Assembly: GCA_009602725.1 (NCBI GenBank)
Contig: WELB01000135.1
Coordinates: 302,291 to 324,408 of the forward strand
DNA length: 22,118 nucleotides
Direction: 5' to 3'
Source: Spirogloea muscicola
Taxonomy: Eukaryota; Streptophyta; Zygnematophyceae; Spirogloeales; Spirogloeaceae
Every line of letters starts with the position of its first letter. Position 1 is the stretch's first letter. The notes below the pieces were generated by a model. The model searched no databases and was not told where the DNA came from. It was given only the letters and a program-made list of their open reading frames with translations. The translations under genes and the position numbers were made by a program. This document shows positions 1 to 12,820 of this stretch, piece by piece.

Positions 1-196
1 TCCCCCCCCCCGCCTCCCTTTGCCGTCTCTGGCCGGCCCCCCTCCCTCCTCCCGCTCGCGCGCTACATGAGCAAGGCCCCCAGAGCCTCACTGGTGCTCT
101 GCTCCACCCCCCTCCTCCGCCCGCCTCCCCGCAAGCTGCCCAGCAGGCGGCCTCAGCCCGGCGCCCAGCCAGCAGCCGAGCTGCCCACTTCCCGCC
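1..196 (+). promoter_or_regulatory. GC-rich 5' flank of the patatin-like gene
   Basis: This stretch lies upstream of the chosen start codon at 197. It is extremely C-rich and pyrimidine-rich for its first 60 bases and stays GC-rich into the coding exon. The open frame starting at 67 overlaps the gene's first exon in another frame and codes only low-complexity Pro/Arg sequence, so I treat it as a shadow. No TATA box is apparent. It is read as 5' UTR and proximal promoter by position only. Confidence 0.4.
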
Positions 197-3100
197 ATGG
201 CCCACGCCCTCGCCGGCTCCACGACGGCGCAGGTCAGCGGCGCCTCCGCCGCGTCCTGCCACCGCCGCCCCGGCCGCCAGCACGGCCCGTCTTGCGCCAC
301 CGTCAGCCGGCGCGGACCCACGTCGCCGACCGCGCGGCCGGCGCTCCGGCGGGCGGCCATGGCCATGCCGCGGCGGGCGGTCGCTCAGACTGTGACCACG
401 GGCACGCCGCCTCCGCAGACGGGGCTCGGCAATGGCGGGCCGCCCACGGGAGGGCCTGGCGACCGGCCCCCCTGGGTGCCCAAGAACCCCCAGTTCCAGC
501 GCATCCTGTCCCTCGACGGCGGTGGCATCCGCGGCATCCTCACAGGTCACAGCCACCACAGCAGCTCAACCGCCACTGCAATTACCGATGCAATGTGTTA
601 AGCAGGCTGCTGTGAATTGCATCACATCATAAATGCTATGCTGCCGAAGCATTTGAAAAAGCTGGTGCTTTAGACGGTCGCCAGCCTGATGCAATGGCTC
701 TAATGTGCGGCTTGAGCGACTGAAAAGCTGGGCGGCGGCGCTTCTTGTTTGGCAGCCGTGGTGCTGGAGGGCCTGGAGGACGCCATTTACGATGGCCTGA
801 CCGCCAAGAATCCCGGCACCAACATCGACCGCAACGAGATCTACCTCGCAGGTGCTGCCATGACCCCGCCGCTTGCTCACAAAGACGTTCTCTTTACAAA
901 GAGCGTCTGAGCCGGTTGCGATGCATTGCCCGAGCGTAGGAAACGGCTACAGACCAGCCTGGTCGCGTGCCGTTGCCATTTCGCGGTTGCGTATGCGCAC
1001 ACTGCTGCGGAGGGCGGCACCAGAAGCCGATGTTTTGGGGTATGCTGTTGCTCACCGCAGGCGGCATATCTTGCGACTGCCTGACGGCACCGCACACTCC
1101 CATGCAGATTTCTTCGAGCTGATAGCCGGGACGAGCACCGGGGCTCTCCTCGCCCTGTACCTGGCTTCCCGGGGCAAGACGGACCCCATGGCGGACGGCG
1201 TTGAGCCGTCGAACCCAAACAAGGCCCGCAATGGCAGCGCCGCTGGAGCGCTCGCCATGTACAAGAATCTCGGCCCTCAGATCTTCCCAGCGGGCGACCG
1301 CATGGACGTCGATCCGGGCCTGCTGGGTGTCCTCGCCGCCCTCATCACGCCCCTCTATGACATTATCGACAAGTTTGTGCCCAAGATCAAGGCCGTGGGC
1401 TCGCCTGAGGCACTTGCCAAGTGGGCGGTCAAAGCCAAATTCGGGGAGGACGTCATCAATCGCATCCTGCAGAAAACGTTTGCGGGGTTGCAACTCACGC
1501 AGCTCACAGTGAGGCTTTTTCTCCCTGTCACGAGGAAGCCATCCATGCTCTTTGCCAAAGCAATTCCATGTTTTGTACCTCAAAGATCCCCGCTTCTAGC
1601 ACTGAACGGCATGCATGAGCTTCCTGATCTTCCTGGTCGGAGTACGGATACTCAAGTGTCACGTCGATACGTGCCTTTTCTCAGAGCTCGGTGGCCATTC
1701 CATCTTTTGATATAATCAACGACACGCCATTCACGTTCTTCTATAACGCCCTGAGCGGCCACTCAGGCTACGCAAGCATCAACCACTCAGCCTCATTTGG
1801 CCAGAGCCTGCAATTCCATCGAAGTGGTTTCCAGGTCTGGCAGGTGGCTCGTTCAAGCTCGGCAGCGCCGACGTTCTTCCCAGGTAATTCACCCCTGGCC
1901 AGCCAGCAGATGTCCATCTTCTCCTTCTCCTGAGCCCAGCCGGTGACTTGCGCCACCTGCCGGCATCTTAAGAGCCTGCTTCGCCTGAACAACTTGTGCT
2001 CTGTTGTCAGTACAATATGTAAAAGTGAGTGGCAGGACTCATTTTCCGAGTAAAGCGCATACTTCCTTGAGCACTTAAATCAAGACTGAGCACTTAATTA
2101 ATTCTTGGCTTATGGGAGCATTGACTAAGCCCTCCGTTCCTGCTGCATCAGCTTCCAAAGTGCAAAGCCTCCCAGGACCTGATGGCAAGCAGCAGGACTT
2201 CATGCTGGTTGATGGCGGTATGCATTCGTCCTGGCACTCTATCAAAGCTCTCCGGAAAGTAGCTTCCCGCATGCAACACATCCCACTTTCTAAAGCACGG
2301 GGATTTTTTTGCTGTGCTAAGACAACCTGTTGAACTCCCAGGCGTCGTTGCCAATAACCCTACATTGGAGGCCATCGTGGTGCTCAATGCTTGCCTGAAG
2401 GAGGCTCAAAGAAAGAACACCTCTGTAGCAGACATAGCCACGTTTTCCATTGGGACTGGCCAGGTAGGCACCTCTCTAGGAGTATCTTGGCACCTTGACC
2501 ACTTGCACTAGAAGGCCAATGAGCCACTGCCTTGAATACAGCAGGTGAGCTGGATGCCGCTAAGTCTTCTGGCACCATCTTTGGTGATTGCTGCACGTCA
2601 CAACCAAGTCCCTGCTCTCCCTTTTGTGCAGGTCAAGGGTTCCTTCGCCAATGACAAGAAAGGCGACTATGGCATCCTGCAATGGATTGTCCCATTGGTA
2701 TCACAGATTCCGAGTGTTGGAGCAAGTGACCTTGTGGAAGCCATCGTGACGTCCACTTACAACCAGGTCAGGGCTGTGCCTTGAGTTGAGTGCCACCATT
2801 GCCAGGCCAATACTAAGTCGCACCTTCAGGGAAGTACTTGAATATGCACAGAACTTGCATTTGCCATGCCTGGTCTTCAGCTACAAGCCACCGCGGCAGC
2901 TGGAGCTCATACCAGTCTGAATAGCAGGTTCTTGGCGGGCCGGAGATTGGCGACACGGCCGATGATTCCACCACTCTGCAATATCTGCGCATCCAGAAGA
3001 CCCTCTACCAGGACGATGTGCGGCCTAAGGCGCGGGCCTTTGCGATAGAGTTCTGCAAGCAGCGGAGCAAGAGCACCAAGGAGGAGGAGAAGAAGGTCGA

Positions 3101-3266
3101 AGATGATGCAATGGACGCACTGGAGAATGCCTTCACAGCGACTCCGGTGGCGATTGCGACACTTGAGGCAATTGGCCGAGAGCTGATTGGAGATCCTACG
3201 ATCAAGGCTCGCCTCGCCACATTTGTGAACGAGTTTGTCCTCCAGGAGAGTGTCGTGGCTGCATAG
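197..3266 (+). CDS. Patatin-like phospholipase / lipid acyl hydrolase, 8 exons
   Basis: Hydrolyses acyl esters of membrane or storage lipids with a Ser-Asp dyad, as known for the patatin family. Exons: 197-545, 756-851, 1108-1508, 1685-1883, 2152-2217, 2342-2463, 2632-2766, 2928-3266. All junctions are GT-AG and the phases join without a break to 568 residues. Visible motifs are the oxyanion-hole DGGGIRG (107-113), the nucleophile elbow GTSTG (156-160, Ser158) and the DGG carrying catalytic Asp369, followed by ANNPT. Residues 1-65 are rich in Ala, Ser and Arg and lack acidic residues, like a plastid transit peptide. The last exon carries a Lys/Glu-rich stretch after the catalytic fold. The start is the first ATG of the frame that runs into the domain; ATGs at 359 and 365 could give a shorter form. 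The substrate cannot be told from sequence. It converges on the NAA15 gene. Confidence 0.88.
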
Positions 3267-4452
3267 CAGGCTATCAGTCTAATTGCACTTTCCATGCCTT
3301 CGCCTCAAATTTTGTTGCCTGACGCAAGCCACATGTACGTCCAGTTTGTGATGGGCTTTAAAGCAGGCCCCATGTTTGGCCGTACTTGCCAAGACGTCAT
3401 ATAGAATAGGGCTTTAGTGTGCTGATGCCTTCCATTATTTCTCTTGCTTTGTGAGGTTTATGTCAGCGAGCAGCTCAATGAGTGTACAGGATATTGACTC
3501 TCTCCTTTTGGCGGGATTGTTTCTGCATATGTGCCATAAGGAGTGCCTCTATATTATTTGACAAGTAGAGAAGAGGAACATATACTTATGTGTACATGAG
3601 ATGTCTGTATACAGCAAGGCGCAACTTCGGTGCACCTATGTCGGCCATCCAGCACCTTGATTGTATGTTGGCGTACCTGATCACAAGGATGCAAGTTGCA
3701 GGCTCAGCAACTACCCATGCTACTACTGACAGCTCTGCATATATTGACCTATATGCAAAACCTGGTACCCTCCGGCATAGAGCATAAATTCTTGGCCTCT
3801 TCTAATTCCCATTCGCCTCGCTCCTGCCAAGCTTGCCCTCAATATGCGTCACTTGTTAGGCATCCCTGGAGATTTGCCACCTAGTGTGGCTGACAATATT
3901 GCTGAGCACGTGCATAGTGACGTGCGATGGTCCCTCGAACTTTGAGGCAGCGCTGTGCAGCTGCTCGGGCTATTTGTCTCCAACACCAAGTGCAGCTCAA
4001 TGCAAAGACACGACACATCTGTTCCTCAACCGACGCTTTGACGAGGCTATGGGACTCGTCTGAATCCTGCAGCAAGTGCAGCCGCAGTCCTGCTGAAGGG
4101 CACAAGTGATCCACCAACTGCATGAGTCATACTGACTTGGACTTGAAGACAAGCAGCTGCCCAACTGCAGATACATTGAACGTTTCTGTGCCAAGAATAG
4201 CTTGTGCTTGTCATCAGGCAGTATGATCCTAATCTTGAACCCACATGACTATCGCTGTGTAGCTGAAGGTCGGTAAGTGACCAGGTGTCAATGACGTATA
4301 CGGCTGACATTCTACTATGACAGGTAACAATCACTCTCGCGTGAAGTGCGTGACAAGACGGCTGTTGGCCGCTTCTCAGTCACATCAACTGCCAAAATGG
4401 TGGGATGGCGAGCCTAGGTAACAAACCAGCAGCTCATCTAAGGCCGCCGGCT
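3267..4452. other. Convergent 3' region between the patatin-like gene and NAA15
   Basis: About 1.2 kb between two stop codons that face each other. Only short open frames without recognisable motifs occur on either strand, and composition is near 50% GC. It must hold the 3' UTRs and poly(A) sites of both genes. I saw no TGTAA, the usual green-algal poly(A) signal, on the expected strand for either gene. No repeat or RNA gene was recognised. Confidence 0.6.
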
Positions 4453-7400
4453 CTAAATCCCGTTGGCTAGCACCTGCGGCGTCCCAGAGCTCAATGCCGC
4501 CCGCTCTTTCACTAGTGCAGTTCTTGAGGGCAAACCAACCACTGCAGAGCTCCTATCTGCCTCAAAACACGCGGCATATGGGAAGAGCTTTTGGCACCTA
4601 GCTCTCCACCCTGCAAAAGCAGCCAGGTGCCATGGAGCAGACACATGTCAGGAACATCTGCAAGAGTTTGTCGTGTCTGATTGTCATGTCTGATGTGACC
4701 TGACAGGGAGCTATAGTGAACTGGAGCGAAGGTCAGGCTTGTCAATAGGAGACTTGCAAGCAATAGGTACTGTGATCACAATGTGCGTCACCTAAACCCA
4801 CACAGTGAAAATCTATGCGCCACTGCTATTGATGACTTCATCAGCTTACTGTCAGAGGCAGCTGTGTCCTGAAGTTTCGACTTAAGCAGCTCATCAACAG
4901 CCACACAATCCTGCAAGCTCCAGACACACGTGGCCTCTGCCGCCTCTTCGTCCCTGCCAATGCAGACAGCATCAAGATCCCCTTCCAGCTGCAAACATGA
5001 TCTTGCACTATGTGGCCCAACATTTCTTTCCCGACATTCACATATACCTACTAAGCCAAGAAAGTATTATTGATCATACTTGATACCCGCATCTCCACTT
5101 CGAAGCCGATGAGGGCTGCAGTTGTGACAAGCTATAATCACCTTGCGTGAAAAGAAGGCTCAGCTTCCTCGAGTATGCGAACAGCGGAAGCAGTGTCGGT
5201 CGGAGTGAGGAGTAGAGACATCTCTGCTGCTGCTAATCTGTGTGGCAAAGACCCTGCAACAAGCCGAATCGGCTGAGCACGAGAATGGAAGTTTGGCTGC
5301 GAAAGCAGCTGGATAAGGTCATCTTGAATTGAAGCCCATCAATGTGATCCTGCCTGCATATGAGGCAGCCGTCACAACTGACCTGAGTGGGATTTCAGGA
5401 AAGCATCATTGTATGCCTGAAGAGAAGCACTGTCAAGTCCCCTGCAGACAGGTACCTCGCTGTCAGGACTGAGCCCTCTAGAGTACTGAACGCACGTGCA
5501 CTTTTCACAAAGTAACAACTACTTTGGAATTGTCAGCTCTCTCCACCCTATTGCTTAATCTCCTGAACCCTACAGCCTGGAAGAAAGGCTTAGTGGTTGG
5601 AGCATGAGCAGTACAGGCTCCACACAACTCAAGTATTGTATCTCAATTTGTATCTCAGTAATACTCTTGTACTCGAGGAGTGCTTACACAAATTCCCCCT
5701 TCTCGGCCTCAACAACTTCCCTCACAAGTCGCTCGCCAGCTGTCTTGGGAGACGGCAAACTCTCCACGAGATGGAAAAATCGTACCTGCACGAGGATTTC
5801 AACAAACCCGGCATAAGTTCACATCTAAATTGAGCCCAGCACCCAAGGCTGCTCACTCCTGAATCGTCCACATGCTGTGAAATCCTCTTTCAACTAAACA
5901 TGTATCTACGACATCAAGCAACGTCAGGTAATCAAACACCTCAACAAGAGCTCGACAATCAGCCCGTCAGATTTGTATTTTAGCTTATGATCGGCAACAA
6001 GTAGGTGTCCTCTTACCATACACCTGTGCAGATCAGCACTCTCACTATCAAGTCGTAGCATACGTTTCAGTGCCTGCAAATAAATAGCCGATGATCAAAG
6101 GAGCTCTTGATTGAGGCAGATACCAGCATCACTTGATGACGAAAATCTGTACTTATTATGTTCCTACTTGCTGCGATTATGCACCTTGCCCCCTTCTGTC
6201 AAACATGTCAATATGATCAACTGTAGTTGTTCATTACGAGCCAACATGTTGCTGAGCCAATACTGTTGAGCAGTTTCGAAGCTCCACCACCTCCAGCAGC
6301 ATTACCTGGAGACCCAACAGGATCTTGCGCCTGCGGATGTAGACCTCGAACGCCAGTAGATGCGTCTCAAGCCTGTCAGAAGCATGCAGCTGCAGCAGCT
6401 GTAGGCTCTTTATGGCTTCTCCCAGGGGGTCGTCCACCTACATTGCATGTCAGCTTCAGAGCATGAGACTGCAGTTCAGCTGGACATGTCAGCACTTACA
6501 AAGTTATGGCAAGCAATGTGTCAAGCATAAGCAAGAACATTGATTGCTACTACTTTACTGAGCAGGGGTTCCGAGTGTGACCTGCGCCAACTGGACTCCA
6601 TCAGGATCAGGGTCAATCGCCTTGACCTTCTCTGTCCCAGTCTTCTTCGACCCTTTGGCCCCAGGGGATGTTGCAGCTGCTGTAGCTGCAGCCTCCTCTT
6701 GCTTTGTCCTATCTTCTGCCTCCTGAAGTGAAAACCACTACTGCTTAATGAGGTGCAAGGGGCACACATTCAGCAGTAGCGGGCACATGGCTGAGTGGAC
6801 AGCAATATTGTAAGGAGCGCGGACCTTTTTAGCTCGAGCTTCGGCCTTCCGCTGCTTCTGGCGGAGCTTTTTCCTTTCAGATGGAGACATGTTCTGAAGC
6901 AGAGCATCATCGTCATCTGCTGATGTCTTGGGTGGAGCATCAAAGACTTCCAAGTAGCACCTGCAGGGAAAAAGGTGATGGGCTGATCAGGTGTCTTTCT
7001 AACACCTCACCTGAGATGAGACACATTGGGAAAAGTGCAAGACCTTGCAAACAACGGACAGGTGAGTCCCTGATATCTGAGCGCAACTCTGATTACATAG
7101 AGGTCTTCACAATTTGAGTAGAGAGAAGCACAATGAGCAATGCACAAGAGTTGCTTAGAGCTGATATCTGCTCAGGTACCGGATGGCGCCTGCAGCCCCT
7201 CGACAGAAAAATTTGTGGGAGTGAAGATGATCCTCAAATCGTAGCATTGATACATAAGCTTTCAGGGTCATCTTTCTCAAGCAATAGGTGTGGAAGTCGA
7301 ATTGATCCTCAACCTGTGAAGAAAACATGTCAAGTGGACTGAGCCGATCGTCAGAGTTGGAGCCTGCACCAACCCACAGACTCGATGATTCCTAACTCAT

Positions 7401-10400
7401 GATAGCGGCCAGCAGAAACTGGGCAGAATGACTTACAATATCAGTGTAGTGCTTGTGTACAGCCAAGTACTTCTTTAAAGCTTTTCCAAATGCACGCTGC
7501 CTCAAGTGGCTGTCTCCACTCGCAATCTCGTACCTGTACATAACATGTGAAGCAAGCAATGAAATGCACCCTGTCAAAACTGGAGCTGGGTACAGTCCAC
7601 ATGTAAATTGACCACCTTACTGCTTCACATGTACATGTAGAACATCAGTCTCCTATGCAGGAGCACTCAGGAATGGCTCAAGCCATTCATTGGCGAAGAG
7701 GTGCCTAGTGTTAGATAGAGGAGAGCTTGACAAGACCAGCAAGAACGAGATGAGAGCAGCAGAGAGCAAGGTAGGTCCTTACCACATGCACTGCATGTCA
7801 AATAGGTTATTGTGCTGCTCTCCATCCTTTGTGAAAAGAGCTGCAGTCTTCTCTGCCTTGTCAACCTGATGCACGAGCGTCACTACCCAGACGCTCTCAG
7901 CGTAAGCTCTGTGGTATCTGGTTGCTAGCAGAACTGCTGTTATTAGATTGCTCAAGGATGGCCGATTTGACACACCTCATCATGCAACCTTATACTACTA
8001 GAAAGTACTTGCGATTGTCACACAATCTCAGATGTCACTCTTATGCATTGCCACAGGTACTTTAACATGATTTTGGTGTGGACCATAGAGCTTCTCTGAA
8101 GTGCGCAACGGCACAGACCTGATCAGCTTCAAGCAATCTCTTGACACACTCAGAGTTCAGAAATCTGTCTGCCAAGTCCATTGTTCGAGCTTCGTCTGCC
8201 AGCGCCGCAGCTGCAGGTTGATCTCCCGCATGTTTTAGGATCCTCCCCTGCATGAGAAGATATTCATTCAAGGCTGCAGATCTTTCTGGGGCTGCAAAGC
8301 AAGCAGCATGTGTTTATCACACTCTTGGTCATAGTACTCGGCAACAGCTAACAATTAGCCAGTCACTTGTGCGCAGACCTTCACAAGATGAAAGTCTGGT
8401 ATGCTGTTGTCTCGAAGAATGGCTTCATCAATTATCTTAAGAGCTTTTTCACATTGCTTCCGCTTGTTATAATGCTGCAATGACAGACCGCGTGCTCCCA
8501 CATGTCAGCAGGTCATAACCTTTCTCATCTGTCATCGTTTTCAGCAAGCTGCGACAGAGACTGCTTGGCACCACAATAGTCATTGGAGATGCTCTGTGAG
8601 TGCAGACGTTAGGAGAAAAATATAGTAAATGTTCTGATGACCTGTGCAAGTAAGAACAACGTCCAAAGGAGAGTGGGCGAACTGTTGCTTGCGACCCCGG
8701 CTTGACCATCCTCTCTGTCAAGGGAAGAAGCTCAAGTCAATCAATTGAGCGACACATACTGCATAATTGGCAAGTTAAGCTGAAGTGCTACTGCACAAAA
8801 GTCACCGACTCTCTTTGCAAGGCACGGTCTAAGTATGAAGGAACTCAGCAATGATTCTTTTTCCCACTTTACATTGTTGCTACAGTTGAGTCAGAGGCCT
8901 CACTTTTTTGAAGAAGGCATCTCCTCTGAGCGTATTGATGACTCTATGTCTAAGAACAAATGCTCCAAAGCATCAGCCTGTTGCCAAGGTACAAAAGTAA
9001 GCGTTAAATCAGTTATTGCCCTCACCAAGTATTGCGCACCTCTGCAGAAGCTTTGTCACAGGTGTGGCTGGCCTTTGCCGTCAGCTAACGCTTTGTGCAA
9101 CACGCAAGACAACAAATCTGCAGATCCTTATAATTTGTTGTCAAGGTTCGAAATCATGGTGCATTCCTCCTTACGTTCCTCCCTTCCATGGCAAAGAACG
9201 TGAGATGATCTGACCTTGCCAGGCTGCCGATACAGCGGCTTCAAATCCGAAAAAATAGATGGAACTCCCTGTGTATAACAGAAGCACAGATGCCATCCTT
9301 TACAAAGACACAACTAGTGACAGACCCAGTCATAAATATATGTGACAAGTCCTCCAGTTTTGTACTGTAACGTCCCTGGCTTCTTCTTTCAGGAGCTACT
9401 ATTTTGACAAGCAATCTTCACCTTTTGCAGAAAAGGCCGCACATACGCCTCTGCTGCAGCCAAGAATTCAGCCCCTTGGAGGAAGTCCAAAGGAATGCGC
9501 TGGAATGCACAGGCCGAGGATTCGTTAGCCATCATAAGCTTACGGCAGGGTGCTCAAATACAGACTGAATGCATACTGACTGCTATAGACTCACACTTGA
9601 TGAGAATGCGATTTGTGCCTGGCAGGTGCATGCAATTTGTGCCTGGCAGGTGCACACTGTTTCGCTCACCAACCCCTGCCTCCACAGTCTCTATGACTTT
9701 GACACTGACCGGCAGGCCGGACATTATTCTAATGGATAGGCACTGGAGGAGAGCTGACCAGATTACCTTTGCGGCTGTTGAGTGTGGGTATTGCTTCTGA
9801 AGGTCACTGTACAGGGTCGTTAGCTGGGGAAGAAGCTGAGTAGCATAAGCACCACCTTGAGTTGGCTTCAAACCCAAACAAGCCTGCAGTCCTTCGTAGT
9901 ACCTGGCAAAACAAGGAACACATCTATTATCTGTCACGCAAACAAACATGACAGAAAGCTCATATCCTCCTCTGTTCTTCCATGAGATAGATGGGCATTG
10001 AAGTCATGATACCCTCAATCCTTGTGAAGCCCTGGTCACACAGTCATTGTTGACGTGGATTTCTCAAAAGAGAAGTTGTAATAGCTGCCTTGGCCACAGC
10101 TTTGAGGGCCTCTGGCAAACTTCAACTGCCAGCTCCTCACTGCTAACTATCAAAGCAGGAGTATGATGCATTTTGATGCTTCGTTGTAGATGGTGTGAAT
10201 CAATACCTGTAGTTGTCAGAGTTGAGGGCCAAGAGGGAGCGATAGACTTTTTCAGCTTCAGCTGGCCGTCTCAACTGCAGCAACAGAGCTGCTCTCTGCT
10301 CCTTCAAGCTCAGCTTGTCCAGCTGCATATTGAAAATTTAAGACATCATGACCCATTTGTCTTGAATTCCTGAGTCCATGGCAGAAAATGGCGACAGGGA

Positions 10401-12412
10401 CTTAAATAACCCAACAGGATAGGGGGAGGCAGGAGGTTAGCTTAATTACTATCTTCTGCTCCTGCTTGGAGAGCTCGTCAAATGCCTTCTCTGAAGCTCC
10501 ACACTCTTCCAGCAGAAGGACCTGATCACCGATCAGAAGGAAACATCAGCCAGCCATGAAGTACACTCAATCTCAGGTTGAGTACCTGCGTTCAGAATCT
10601 TAATATATGGCAAGGTGACTCGCAAGATAAGGTGGGTTGCAGCCTCCAGGCTGCTAGCCAGGTGGGTTGCTTGTAACAAGGCCACAGGTAATGAGACAAA
10701 GGAATTTGGTAAGTGTATCAATGTCACACCTTGTACATGAGCATCTCGCTATGCTCGTATCGCTCATTCTCTGGTGGGAAGTCCTCTTCTAAAGTGCCCT
10801 CGTAAGCCTGCAGAATCTGTACAGCCATGGCAGGACTGCACGAGACACGGGAAGACGTAATTTAGGCAAGACATGGCACGCACTTTGTCATTCTAGCTCA
10901 ACAGAGCGAGAGTGATCGTATGGTCTATAAGCAGCAACTCATGCTGAACTTACTTCCCATTGATGTGCTGAGCCACTGCAAATCCAATCCAACTGTTGCG
11001 ATGACTGGGTTTTAATGTGAGCAGCTGCCTCCTGGTCTCCACAAAACCAGCTCTGTCCCGCATCTGTGCCTGTTCGCAGGAGGTCCAAGACATTGATAAG
11101 CCTGGCTGCCGAATCATTCCACCAGCTCTGCATCTCCCACCTGAGCAAATCAAGACTGACAGCACACTAAAGCCCAATTGAGCTTTGAGCGTGCACCATG
11201 AGTGGCTCACCACTAGTCAACTTGCACCCGGCCGCAGCATTGAAGGCTGACACAGCCTGACACAAAATCCATCTGCCAAGGTTTATCCAAGAAATAGCAA
11301 GTTTTGGCAGGGGGGAGGGCACCACATTGGCAACAATGGCAAAGCTCACCTGCAAGAGGGACAGGTCTCTGAGGATTTGCAGGTTGTCAGGGTCAAGTCT
11401 GAGTGCGTTGAGGTAGCACTTGATTGCTTCCCGGTATTCTCGGTCGGAGCGGTACAGCAGGCCATATACATGCCAGCAGACATGGCTCTTGAGATCATTC
11501 TGCAGAGGCAAGCAGAGATTGTCAAACTTCCACATATTTACCAGAGCCTATGCAGGCTGAGGATAATAATAGTCAGAAGGATCGGTTGAGCTGCTTGCCA
11601 GCAATCCATCTAGAACAAGTTGAGCAGCAAATTGTATGCATGGCCGAGCTAGCTATTGCGTGAGTTAGAAAGTGCAAGCTCAAGCAAGAAGGGAGGAGAG
11701 ATGGGCGAGTATGGCAACAGCAGGGCAACTGGAAGACTTGCTACATCAGCTCAGCTCAGACCTCCCCAAGCTGCACTCGTCCAAGCAGGAGGTGAAGGCA
11801 GCAAGCTTAGTCACCTTGAGGCCGCGTCGGACGAGCTCGTAGGCCTCCGCTTTGCGGTTGTGACAGTTGAGAGTGAGGCCCCGCATTGCCAGCGTCTCTG
11901 CAACAGCCGGCCACAGGGAGTCCTTGCGTCCGTGCTTCAATGGCTGCTGAGGGCCGCTACTGAATCCAGCCATCGACTAAACAGCTGAACCTCAGCCCCC
12001 CGTGTCCCAGGTGGACGAGACTGCCTCCCTTGATACCACGTCAAGACGAGCGGCCGACTACGGCTTCCGGTCGTCGGCAAAGCCCTCGGGGGATAGGTGA
12101 CCTGGCTGGTCGTTTGGCACTCACCTCCATGGTCGGGGAATCTCTTCAGGATCGCGTCGGAGGCCTTGAGGCCTTTCTTGTATTGCTTGGACTCGTACGC
12201 TTTCTGGCCAACGTGGAAGCGACGGGACTCAGCGAGCGGCAGCATGCAAGGCGGCCGTCGTTGATATCAAGCGGCCGCACAGTGCGGCTCTCTCCGGACC
12301 TCGCGTCACAGTGCTCAGAGCACAGCTGATTGCAGGCGGCAGAGCGGCAGACGGCGCGCACCACGATGAGCTTGAAGAGGTTGGCTTCCTTGGGAGGCAG
12401 CGACGACCCCAT
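4453..12412 (-). CDS. NAA15: NAA15, auxiliary TPR subunit of the NatA N-terminal acetyltransferase, 28 exons
   Basis: NAA15 wraps the catalytic subunit NAA10 and docks NatA at the ribosome for co-translational N-terminal acetylation. Exons in gene order: 12412-12362, 12203-12125, 11897-11815, 11499-11350, 11069-10954, 10835-10730, 10521-10450, 10322-10207, 9902-9767, 9499-9422, 9268-9215, 8977-8904, 8714-8642, 8474-8379, 8247-8119, 7865-7783, 7533-7437, 7313-7180, 6960-6825, 6722-6582, 6437-6306, 6073-6017, 5785-5690, 5485-5456, 5416-5383, 5253-5142, 5001-4850, 4610-4453. All are GT-AG and sum to 924 residues, close to plant homologues (about 900). Diagnostic stretches: [17 protein letters not shown] at the start, [31 protein letters not shown] (about 75-93), [30 protein letters not shown], the basic [19 protein letters not shown] (about 603-621), [15 protein letters not shown] and [14 protein letters not shown] near the end. 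Exons at 5485-5456 and 5001-4850 are the least certain. Confidence 0.93.
9611..9654. repeat. Tandem 20-bp duplication inside a NAA15 intron
   Basis: The 20-mer atttgtgcctggcaggtgca stands at 9611-9630 and again, identical, at 9635-9654, separated by tgca. It lies in the NAA15 intron between the exons ending at 9767 and starting at 9499, so it is not coding in my model. It looks like a recent local duplication. Confidence 0.9.
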
Positions 12413-12730
12413 GCCGCCGCACCCCGCCCACCGCCGCAGGCACGAGAGATGACCAGCCGCCGGCTATCAGTTGGTGCGCCGGCCCACCGCTCCCGTCACC
12501 ATGCCGGCCGTCGGTCGGCCTCGGCGAGGCGCGCAGGCGAGGCTGCCGCGCCGGGCGCCCGCCATGGCGTGCGCGGCGGCCCGCGGCGCCGGCAACGACG
12601 GTGGGGCGGCTCAGGCTGTGCTTGTACTGACGTCCCGAGCGTGGAACGGGCCGGGCTGCGGAGTGGACGGGGGGGAGAAAAATAGAAACGGCGGCGGAGC
12701 GCACATTAAATACCCTCCCAGCTGAGCGGT

Positions 12731-12740
12731 CGGGTACCCG
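12731..12740. repeat. 10-bp perfect palindrome cgggtacccg in the divergent promoter
   Basis: The sequence cgggtacccg reads the same on both strands and is followed at once by gtgtacccga, an imperfect second copy of its right half. It could be a dimeric transcription-factor site. No known factor is claimed. Confidence 0.5.
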
Positions 12741-12789
12741 GTGTACCCGAGGATCACATTTGTCAACGGAATTAAGCTGCCCCGGCCAG

Positions 12790-12820
12790 GGGGTTTAAGC
12801 CTTGGGCTCAGGGGTTTAAG
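12790..12820. repeat. Direct repeat of ggggtttaag in the divergent promoter
   Basis: The 10-mer ggggtttaag occurs at 12790-12799 and 12811-12820, 21 bp centre to centre (about two helical turns), in an otherwise GC-rich stretch. Its position about 300 bp upstream of the AVEN-like start and 380 bp upstream of the NAA15 start suggests a regulatory element, but this is inference. Confidence 0.5.

Noticed and set aside
67-615. 182-codon open frame at the left edge
   Set aside because: It overlaps the first patatin exon in another frame and is Pro/Arg/His low-complexity, as expected from GC-rich DNA read out of frame.
894-1583. 229-codon minus-strand open frame
   Set aside because: It is antisense to patatin exon 1108-1508, which carries the catalytic GTSTG. 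The reverse protein has no recognisable domain.
7893-7985. Possible intronic box C/D snoRNA on the minus strand (ATGATGA followed by CTGA about 85 nt later)
   Set aside because: The flanks do not form the terminal stem expected for this class and no internal C'/D' pair was clear, so the match may be chance.
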